DNA of 7,675 bases, from positions 1 to 7,675 of the forward strand of contig JAAYZL010000109.1 of the NCBI GenBank assembly GCA_012514855.1, read 5' to 3'. The DNA is from Clostridiales bacterium (GTDB lineage: Bacteria > Bacillota_A > Clostridia > Christensenellales > Aristaeellaceae). Position 1 is the first letter of the stretch, and every line of letters starts with the position of its first letter. Of the stretch, positions 1-5,288 are shown in pieces. A program made the translations under genes and the position numbers. A model generated the notes under the pieces. The model searched no databases. It worked only from the letters and a program-made list of their open reading frames with translations, and was not told where the DNA came from.

Positions 1-176
1 AAATGCGCCGCGAAGCCGGTCGAACCGGATCGGCGCCCGCGGGTGCGCTTCATTTCCGCCGGCGCATGGGTGTCAGCGCGCTCCCCGGGAACCGCGGGAC
101 GACCCGCGGCATACGGAGGGGCGGGACGATCGCCTTTTTTGGTATATCGATAAAGCTGGTGAAAGAGATGCAGGAT
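1..176. other. Unassigned GC-rich sequence at the window edge
   Basis: No gene can be supported here. A plus-strand frame is open from the edge to a TAA at 151-153 and could be the tail of a gene lying outside the window, but it lacks a recognisable motif. A GGAGGGG run at 116-122 has no start codon at a sensible distance. Confidence 0.4.
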
Positions 177-278
177 GTGTTCACGGTCACAACGGCGCAG
201 GAGAGCGTGCCGGGCTCGCTCCAGCAGGCCATCCCGGACGCCAACGCATGGACGGGAGGCTTCAAAATCGCCATTGAT
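177..278 (+). pseudogene. Possible fragment of a beta-helix surface-protein gene
   Basis: The plus-strand frame reads VFTVTTAQESVPGSLQQAIPDANA followed by GGFKIAID (broken here for length). This matches the well-known start of secreted parallel beta-helix/adhesin-like proteins, 'FTVT..ADSGPGSLRQAI.DAN...I.F'. Third codon positions in this stretch are almost all G or C, as expected of real coding DNA in this genome. However there is no signal peptide: the nearest ATG (168) has only a weak, badly spaced GGTGAAAG before it, and after IAID the frame runs into the hairpin-rich segment and stops at 492-494. The likely reading is a remnant of a gene that was cut by deletion or by arrival of the downstream element. 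A chance resemblance cannot be excluded for about 34 residues. Confidence 0.35.
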
Positions 279-406
279 ACCAAGGAAGAATATGAATGCC
301 TCCAAAGGACCGAGGGATTTTCGATGCAGAACCAGTGCTCCACTCACTACAGAAGTCGTGGAATCCGGCGAGGGATTTTTGTTCCCGGCAAGGAGCCGGA
401 GCGAGG

Positions 407-421
407 CGTAGCAGCGCTACG
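407..421. repeat. Small hairpin in the structured segment
   Basis: CGTAGC (407-412), loop AGC, GCTACG (416-421). It is flanked by a weaker complementary pair, TTTGT (near 378-382) and ACAAA (436-440), so 376-440 could fold as one longer stem with this hairpin inside it. Confidence 0.5.
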
Positions 422-446
422 TCGAGCGGAGAGCGACAAAGTGGGG

Positions 447-469
447 TTTGATTGCCTTCGGCAATCAAA
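447..469. repeat. Perfect 10-bp hairpin downstream of amrS
   Basis: TTTGATTGCC (447-456), loop TTC, GGCAATCAAA (460-469). It lies 37 bases beyond the amrS stop. Neither strand has a T-tract after the stem (minus strand continues CCCCACTTTG; plus strand GTCGCAACGG), so it is not a canonical intrinsic terminator, though it could mark the mRNA 3' end by trimming. Confidence 0.75.
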
Positions 470-505
470 GTCGCAACGGAGCGGCAGAAGATGACCTTCG
501 AATAA

Positions 506-1336
506 TCATACATTCCCGAGCAGCACGGTCTCGAGGTTTTCCCGCGCGACCCCGGCGAGCCTCTTCAATAGGTTGACGTCGGTCGGCGCGCGGTCGAGCA
601 TCTTGCGGCGCGGGAAGAACCGCGTGATGTGCAGCGGGATGGCCCTGTCGACCGACGCGACCCACCCCGACAGCGCGCGCATCTCGCCCTCCGAATCGTT
701 CCCGCCGGGCACGACGAGCGTCGTGAGCTCGACGTGCGCGCATTTCGCGGCCTCTTGGATAAACGCCTTCACCGTGGAAAGGTCGCCGCCGAGCGCGCGA
801 TACCACGAATCGGCGAACCCCTTGAGGTCGATGTTGAACGCGTCGACATAGGGCAGCACTTCCCGGAGCGCGTCCAGCGAGACCGCGCCGTTCGTCACAA
901 CCGCGTTTTTCATGCCCCGGCCGCGCACCGCCCTCGCCGCGTCGCGCACGTACTCGAAGCCGATCATCGGCTCGTTGTACGTGAACGCCGCGCCGATATT
1001 GCCGCGCGGCCGGAGTTTTTCCGCGAGCAGCGCGAGCTCGTCCGGCGGCAGAACTCGCCATTCGACCGAGTGCTCGTCCGCGCGGGAGCACGATTCGTTC
1101 TGGCAGAACGGGCAGTCCATGTTGCAGCCGAAGCTCCCGACCGACAAGATCATCGAGCCCGGGCAGAACCGCGCGAGCGGCTTTTTTTCGATCGGGTCGA
1201 GCGCGACGGACGTGACCTTTGCGTAGTTCAGGCTAATGCTCCTGCCGCCTTCGTTTTTGCGCGCGCGGCAGAAGCCGACTTGCCCCTCCCTCAACCGGCA
1301 GTGCCGGAAGCAGACCGGGCAGACCGCGTCAGACAT
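506..1336 (-). CDS. amrS: AmmeMemoRadiSam system radical SAM enzyme
   Basis: A 276-residue cytoplasmic radical SAM protein. The N-terminus has a cysteine cluster C6-x2-C9-x3-C13 and C23 (CPVCFRHC...GFC), typical of the AmrS/PflA-like activase group. The 4Fe-4S site is GCNMDCPFCQN (70-80) with the CX3CX2C spacing C71, C75, C78. TYNEP (119-123) stands at the SAM-contact GGEP position, TNGAVS (148-153) and NIDLKGF (168-174) follow as in pyruvate formate-lyase activase relatives, and VVPGGNDSEGEMR (208-220) and HITRFFPRRKM (236-246) are family-typical. The gene overlaps the upstream fusion gene by 8 bases, so the two are surely co-transcribed and the products probably work together; substrate unknown. 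The protein ends at LLGNV. Longer relatives continue from this point into a C-terminal CxxC segment, but short Firmicutes-type members as I recall them also stop here, so truncation is possible yet not required. No intrinsic terminator with a T-tract follows. Confidence 0.94.
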   Translation of the reverse strand: MSDAVCPVCFRHCRLREGQVGFCRARKNEGGRSISLNYAKVTSVALDPIEKKPLARFCPGSMILSVGSFGCNMDCPFCQNESCSRADEHSVEWRVLPPDELALLAEKLRPRGNIGAAFTYNEPMIGFEYVRDAARAVRGRGMKNAVVTNGAVSLDALREVLPYVDAFNIDLKGFADSWYRALGGDLSTVKAFIQEAAKCAHVELTTLVVPGGNDSEGEMRALSGWVASVDRAIPLHITRFFPRRKMLDRAPTDVNLLKRLAGVARENLETVLLGNV

Positions 1337-2723
1337 GGCGCACCACCTCGAAGCGCTGCAATTGCACCGATTCGCCCCGTTCGATGCCCGCCTTGCGCTT
1401 CGCGATCGCGATCTGCTCATCCACCGTGTCGACGCCGTCGAGGTCGGGAAGCAGCAGCCCCCGGCGGCGGCCGTTCGAGACGATCACGCCGTAGCGCTTG
1501 ACATCCAGCAAATCCGGCGAGCCGATCGGCTCCGCATTTCCGAGCACGTCGACGCTGTACTCGATCAGCGGCAATTCGTCCGCCGACACCGGCGAAAAGC
1601 GCGGGTCCTCGCTGCACGCGCAGACGCCGTTGCGCAGGATCTCCTCTGCGACGCTCGGCGCGGTCGGCGACGTCGTGCCGATGCAGCCGCGGAGCTGGCC
1701 GTTCTTGTGCAGCGTCACGAACACCCCGGCGCGGCGGTTTGCAAGCTCCGCGGGCAGCCCGTCCGGCAGCTTCGCGCGGCGGCCGGTCCTTACGTGCGTC
1801 TCGACCGTCAGCCGCGCGAGCCGCACATAGGCGTCTTCGCCGCCCTTGCGCTCCCGCAACCGCTCCGCCTCCTTTTTCAACGCGGCGTCGAGGAAGCGGC
1901 GGGAGTCGTCTCTTTCCCCCGGCGCGAACAGGCACACGCCGTAGCCGACGCCGAACGGCCCCTCGTAGGACAGCGCGGTCGCCCTGACCGAAACGCCGTC
2001 GAAGCACCCGGCCATGATCGCGAACGAGCGGTGGCCGCACTCCCCCGCCGCCTCGCAGAACGCCCCGGAGAAGTCGAACAGCTCCCCGAACGCCGCGCGG
2101 CCCATCACATCCATGATGCGCGCGTCGTATTCCGGCCCCTCCGGGCGGAAGCCGTAGGGCCCGTCCTCCCTCAACCGGTGGGACAGGTCGCCGCTCGCGA
2201 CGACGCACACGCGGCGGTTGAGCATCTCCGAAGCGTCGCGGATCAGCGTGCCGAGCCGGTAGTGGTCGGTCAGCGGAAGCCCGGAAAGCCCCGCGCGAAC
2301 GACCGGCGGCAGCGGCCGATCCCCATACGCCTGCCTGAGAAAGTACAGCGGGATCATCGTCGCGTGGTCGAGCGAATCGCCCTTCTGCCCTTCGGTGCCG
2401 GCCGGGAACCCCCGCTCCCGCGCGAGCCGGCACAGCGCGCGGACGAGCTCCTCGTCGTACCGCGCGTCGACGCGGACGCCGCCCGCCCCGAACTTCGCGA
2501 AGCTGCCCGTCGCCCTTGATCCGGGCGAGATGTGGAACCAGTCGGCGTATACCGCGCTGTGCGGCGTTGTTATCACGATCGCGTCCGGCCTCGCGTCGAA
2601 GGCGAATTGCGCCGCCTCGCGGAAGGCGTCGATCGTCCGCTGAATCTTCCTCTCCTCGCCGCGCCCGACCTCGGGGACGATCAGCGGCGGATGCGGAACC
2701 ATGATGGCGTTCAAAATGCCCAT
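1329..2723 (-). CDS. amrA: AmmeMemoRadiSam system fusion protein: LigB/Memo-like (B) domain plus AMMECR1 (A) domain
   Basis: A 464-residue cytoplasmic protein with two domains. Residues 1-268 are a LigB/Memo-like domain of the class III extradiol dioxygenase fold: VPHPPLIVPEVGRG (9-22, H11), TPHSA (53-57, H55), DSLDHATMIPL (116-126, H120) and VVASGDLSHR (174-183, H182), the histidines expected around the metal site. Residues about 272-464 are an AMMECR1 domain with GVFVTLHKNGQLRGCIGT (333-350, the hallmark LRGCIGT), SEDPRFSPVS (371-380) and a C-terminal strand VQLQRFEVVRHV. The fused layout means one polypeptide supplies both the B and A parts of the AmmeMemoRadiSam trio, and the radical SAM partner follows directly. 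The biochemical function is not established; proposals centre on metal/redox-dependent modification by the radical SAM partner. Start is ATG 2723 (strong ribosome binding site), and the stop overlaps the next gene by 8 bases. The symbol follows the AMMECR1 half. Confidence 0.93.
   Translation of the reverse strand: MGILNAIMVPHPPLIVPEVGRGEERKIQRTIDAFREAAQFAFDARPDAIVITTPHSAVYADWFHISPGSRATGSFAKFGAGGVRVDARYDEELVRALCRLARERGFPAGTEGQKGDSLDHATMIPLYFLRQAYGDRPLPPVVRAGLSGLPLTDHYRLGTLIRDASEMLNRRVCVVASGDLSHRLREDGPYGFRPEGPEYDARIMDVMGRAAFGELFDFSGAFCEAAGECGHRSFAIMAGCFDGVSVRATALSYEGPFGVGYGVCLFAPGERDDSRRFLDAALKKEAERLRERKGGEDAYVRLARLTVETHVRTGRRAKLPDGLPAELANRRAGVFVTLHKNGQLRGCIGTTSPTAPSVAEEILRNGVCACSEDPRFSPVSADELPLIEYSVDVLGNAEPIGSPDLLDVKRYGVIVSNGRRRGLLLPDLDGVDTVDEQIAIAKRKAGIERGESVQLQRFEVVRHV
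1343..1349 (-). promoter_or_regulatory. Ribosome binding site deciding the start of amrS
   Basis: GAGGTGG on the minus strand lies six bases before the ATG at 1336, inside the end of the preceding gene. The frame is open up to 1420, but those 28 extra codons (rich in Arg/Ser) are the preceding gene read in another frame. The protein starting at 1336 begins right at the conserved MSDAVCPVC cysteine cluster. Confidence 0.8.
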
Positions 2724-2728
2724 CGAAA

Positions 2729-2736
2729 TCACCTCT
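2729..2736 (-). promoter_or_regulatory. Ribosome binding site deciding the start of the amrB-amrA fusion gene
   Basis: AGAGGTGA on the minus strand lies five bases before the ATG at 2723. An in-frame GTG at 2732 would give a protein three residues longer, but that GTG is part of this ribosome binding site, so the ATG is preferred. Confidence 0.85.
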
Positions 2737-2742
2737 GCCCTT

Positions 2743-2772
2743 ATTATACCACAATTCCAAAGGTTTTTCCAA
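2743..2772 (-). promoter_or_regulatory. SigA-type promoter for the AmmeMemoRadiSam genes
   Basis: On the minus strand a perfect -10 box TATAAT (2748-2743) is preceded by TGG, giving an extended -10 (TGnTATAAT). A 4-of-6 -35 match, TTGGAA (2772-2767), lies 18 bases upstream of it. The segment is AT-rich amid GC-rich flanks. The -10 ends 19 bases before the start codon, so the leader would be only about 12-13 bases and would begin just before the ribosome binding site. The -35 lies just past the T-tail of the preceding terminator. Confidence 0.82.
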
Positions 2773-2775
2773 ACG

Positions 2776-2797
2776 AAAACCGCCCCCGAAGGGGCGG
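2776..2797 (-). terminator. Rho-independent terminator of the transporter operon
   Basis: On the minus strand CCGCCCC, loop TTCG, GGGGCGG forms a 7-bp all-GC stem closed by a UUCG loop (stem arms 2791-2797 and 2780-2786), followed at once by TTTTCGTTT. It lies about 105 bases beyond the stop of the barrel-protein gene and just before the promoter of the next operon. The 104 bases between stop and hairpin hold no convincing gene. They contain one further small stem, CGCTGT/ACAGCG at 2826-2831 and 2839-2844 with an AT-rich loop. Confidence 0.87.
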
Positions 2798-2901
2798 CCG
2801 GCGTGTCGACAAGGTCGCCGCGCGGCGCTGTTTAAAATACAGCGGCACCTGAGCACGCCGCTCGAAAACGCGCCGGCGAACACCTTGTAATCCCTTCCTT
2901 T

Positions 2902-4320
2902 TTATTGGGAAACCGTCCTTTCCGCGAGGTCGATGTCGTTGAGCACGCCCTCGATGCAGCGCCCGACCCTCTCGAGGCGCTCCGATGGCTGCTCCGCGAT
3001 CGCCTCCCGCGTGAGGTTCAGAAGCCCTTCCATTCCCTCGCGGTATTTTTTGCGCCCCTCTCTGTCGAAGTGCACGGTCAGGTAGCACGGGAAGCCGGGG
3101 CCGACGCCGAACAGCGGCTCCAGAAACAGCTCGCCGGGCCGCGCGAGCTCCGGGTGCTCCCTCGACCAAGTGAAGATGTGCTCGACGCCGTCGGAGAGTT
3201 CTTCCGGAAGCGACCGGTCGCGCTCCGGGTGCCAGCAGTCGAAGAACAGCCGCTCGGCGCCGTCGAAGATCGCGGCGATGCGCTCGCGCTGCCTATCCGT
3301 CGCGGGCTCATACAGCGTGTCGACCGCGCGGCGGAGGTTTTCCGCGACGGCCGAATCGGGATTTTTGAGGAACAGGCCGTTGCACAGGAGCGTGATCTCA
3401 ACGCCGGGATTGACGATCGGCGACAGGTACAGCTCGCAGCTTCGGCCGCCGTCCCCGTAGACGGATTTCAGCGTCCGGTAGTTCTCGTTGTGGTGCGGAA
3501 TCAAAAAGCGCAGCCGGTCCCAGCGCTGCGGCGGGTAGATCCAGAAGCCGTTCGCGGTGCCGAACGACGCGGGAAAGTCCTTTAAAAACGCCGCCCGGCC
3601 GCCGGGATCGACGAACAGGCCGTGGCTGCCGACGTCGATGAAGACGTCGATCTCGCGCCCGAGCTCCCGGATCTTTCCGAGCTGCTCCTGATTGAACACA
3701 TCCCCCCACGCGAGGTAGCCGGAGGTGTTGACGAGCAGGAGCTTCTCCGGCCAGCGGCTTCGTATGTAGCGGGCCGTGCGCGCGTTGATGGCGTTGTAGT
3801 AGTCGATGTCGCTTTCAAAACCCCGGCAGCGCTCGCACTCGCAGCGGCCCTGGTCGGCGGCCTCGAGGTGGAAGCCGTCGACGTCGAAGGTGTCGCCGAC
3901 GAAGTCGATCACCTTGCGCATGATCGCGTCCGCCTCCTCGGAGCTTCCGCACATCGCCTGCGCGGACGTTCCGCGGACCTTCTCGTTGCGCGCGATGATG
4001 CCGTCGAAGCCCCAGCTGTAGACGCCGAGGCCGTAGATCAGCCTGAGCCCGTGCCGGTGCACGATGTCGATCACCTGCCGGACCCTTTGCCTCCGCTCGC
4101 CGCCGACGGTGGAAGAAATGTCGTCCTCCCAGCTGTGGTTCGTGATCAGCCCGAACACGTCGAGGCAGTTGTACCCGGCGCTTTTGAGAAACTCCATCGT
4201 CTGATCCAGCGACTCCAGCGTGTCCCCGTCGATTTTGATCGACGGCCAGTCCTCGTCCGGGATCGGCTTCGTCCGCGAGTCGTTCAGCCAGCAGCCGTAC
4301 GCGATTCTGTATTCAAACAT
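2902..4320 (-). CDS. Uncharacterised TIM-barrel glycoside-hydrolase-like protein
   Basis: A 472-residue protein without a signal peptide or membrane segment, so presumably cytoplasmic. I do not recognise a named family with certainty. The first about 300 residues look like a beta/alpha barrel of the glycoside-hydrolase kind: an AYGCW strand (7-11), AGYNCLDVFGL (48-58) with an acidic/hydrophobic strand end, HGLRLIYGLGVYSWGFDG (90-107), then VDGFHLEAADQG (147-158) where E153 sits at a strand end like a catalytic acid, directly followed by CECERC (160-165). Then come KLLLVNTSGY (193-202), IDVFIDVGSHGLF (224-236) and FWIYPPQRWDRLRF (259-272). A CxCxxC next to the putative catalytic strand also occurs in some GH20/GH67-like barrel proteins. 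The last 140 residues (330-472) are charged and helical. ATG at 4320 is chosen for AGGAGGGG at 4333-4326, overlapping the permease stop. Its place as the last gene of a sugar-import operon suggests it processes the imported glycoside; substrate and activity are unknown. Confidence 0.88.
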   Translation of the reverse strand: MFEYRIAYGCWLNDSRTKPIPDEDWPSIKIDGDTLESLDQTMEFLKSAGYNCLDVFGLITNHSWEDDISSTVGGERRQRVRQVIDIVHRHGLRLIYGLGVYSWGFDGIIARNEKVRGTSAQAMCGSSEEADAIMRKVIDFVGDTFDVDGFHLEAADQGRCECERCRGFESDIDYYNAINARTARYIRSRWPEKLLLVNTSGYLAWGDVFNQEQLGKIRELGREIDVFIDVGSHGLFVDPGGRAAFLKDFPASFGTANGFWIYPPQRWDRLRFLIPHHNENYRTLKSVYGDGGRSCELYLSPIVNPGVEITLLCNGLFLKNPDSAVAENLRRAVDTLYEPATDRQRERIAAIFDGAERLFFDCWHPERDRSLPEELSDGVEHIFTWSREHPELARPGELFLEPLFGVGPGFPCYLTVHFDREGRKKYREGMEGLLNLTREAIAEQPSERLERVGRCIEGVLNDIDLAERTVSQ

Positions 4321-4331
4321 GCGCTCCCCTC

Positions 4332-5288
4332 CTATTGGCGGATGCGGGCCTGCAGCACCCTGTCCAGGAGCACCGCACCGACCAGCACCACGCCCTTTAC
4401 GATGTCCTGATAAAACGAGTGCACGCCCAGGAGATTCAGCCCGTTCGCGATGAAGCCGACGATCAGCGCGCCGACCAGCATGCCGAACACCGAGCCCTCG
4501 CCGCCCTCCAGACTCGTGCCGCCCAGCACGACCGCGACGACGACGTCGAACTTGAACCCGACGCCGATGTTCGCGTTGCCGACGCCGAGCCGCGAGGCCA
4601 TCATCGCGCCCGCGAACGCCGAGAGCGTGCCGACGAGCACGTAGAGCGCGACGCCGACGAGGTTGACGTTGATGCCGCTCAAGAGCGCCGTGCGTCGGTT
4701 GCCGCCGATCGCGTAGGAGTATTTGCCGAGCAGCGTCTTGTGCTGGATGAAGTAGAACAGCGCGAAGATCGCCGCGGTCAGGAGGATGCTCAGCGGCAGC
4801 GGGCCCACGTAGCTGCGGCCGAGCACGGTGAAGCCCTTGCCGAGCCCGCGGCTGATGGAGTTTCCGCCGGTGATGACCCACGCGACGCCGCGCACGGCGT
4901 ACATCGTGCCCAGCGTCGCGATGATCGACGGCACGTTCAGCAAAATCACGAGGAATCCGTTGATGAGGCCGACGAGCGTGCCGATCAGAACCGACAGCAG
5001 GATCGCCGGCAGGTTCGGAATCCCCCAGGTGACGAAGATCGCGGACATCGTGCCGGCGATCGCCATGATCGAGCCGATCGACAGGTCGAAGTTTCCCGAG
5101 ACCATCAGCATCGTCACGGCGCAGCCCGCGATGATCGTCGCCGCCGTCTGCCTGAGCACGTTCGTGATGTTCGCGACCGTCAGAAACTCGCGGCTCAGCA
5201 CCGCGAGCGCCAGCATGATCAGCAGCAGCACGCCGACGATGACCAGCTTCTGATAGTTCGATTTGTCGAATTTCCATCTGCGGTTCAT
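4332..5288 (-). CDS. Sugar ABC transporter permease (RbsC/BPD_transp_2 family)
   Basis: A 318-residue inner-membrane permease of the CUT2 class, which would work as a homodimer with the ATPase above. A short basic N-terminus (MNRRWKFDKSNYQK) leads into hydrophobic segments near residues 15-33, 48-64, 71-88, 94-118, 124-140, 166-182, 208-230, 248-258, 266-288 and 297-308. Family motifs are VSGNFDLSIGSIMA (63-76), the INGFLV/PSIIATLGTM region (109-129), and the cytoplasmic coupling-loop region VVLGGTSLEGGEGSVFG (253-269) followed by GFIANGLNLLGV (278-289). The start at 5288 is chosen because it forms an ATGA overlap with the ATPase stop and has AAAGGAGA at 5302-5295, six bases upstream; the frame remains open further upstream but that part is the ATPase gene read out of frame. 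The stop codon TAG is itself part of the next gene's ribosome binding site. Confidence 0.96.
   Translation of the reverse strand: MNRRWKFDKSNYQKLVIVGVLLLIMLALAVLSREFLTVANITNVLRQTAATIIAGCAVTMLMVSGNFDLSIGSIMAIAGTMSAIFVTWGIPNLPAILLSVLIGTLVGLINGFLVILLNVPSIIATLGTMYAVRGVAWVITGGNSISRGLGKGFTVLGRSYVGPLPLSILLTAAIFALFYFIQHKTLLGKYSYAIGGNRRTALLSGINVNLVGVALYVLVGTLSAFAGAMMASRLGVGNANIGVGFKFDVVVAVVLGGTSLEGGEGSVFGMLVGALIVGFIANGLNLLGVHSFYQDIVKGVVLVGAVLLDRVLQARIRQ

Larger units (their letters stand above)
311..494. other. Hairpin-rich segment, candidate dispersed structured repeat or non-coding element
   Basis: This 184-base stretch has no codon pattern like the neighbouring genes, holds two clean hairpins (407-421, 447-469), and carries the same 11 bases, CGAGGGATTTT, twice (311-321 and 369-379). 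Motif runs such as GGCAAGGAGCCGGAGCGAGGCG, broken into purine-rich GGAG/GAGCG units, resemble structured intergenic repeats I associate with GC-rich Clostridia, but I cannot confirm copy number from one window. It directly abuts the end of amrS and could also be that operon's 3' untranslated region. Confidence 0.4.

Noticed and set aside
142..148. First ATPase domain signature LSFAEKQ differing from LSGGQ, considered as an inactivated site (residues 142-148 of the ATPase protein)
   Set aside because: RbsA/MglA-type ATPases normally carry a variant signature in the first domain, so this is not evidence of damage. Coordinates here refer to protein residues.
447..469. Hairpin after amrS as an intrinsic terminator
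   Set aside because: Neither strand has a T-tract following the stem.
629..1501. Plus-strand 290-codon frame opposite amrS
   Set aside because: Arg/Ala/Val-rich antisense shadow with no plausible ribosome binding site or domain.
1236..2519. Long plus-strand open frame (427 codons) opposite the amrB-amrA fusion gene
   Set aside because: It is an antisense shadow created by GC-rich codons; the product is rich in Arg/Ala/Pro/Asp with no domain, while the minus strand encodes two recognisable domains.
4321..5277. Upstream extension of the barrel-protein frame through the permease gene
   Set aside because: The extension is low-complexity Arg-rich shadow of the permease; a strong ribosome binding site and the start of recognisable fold sequence lie at 4320.
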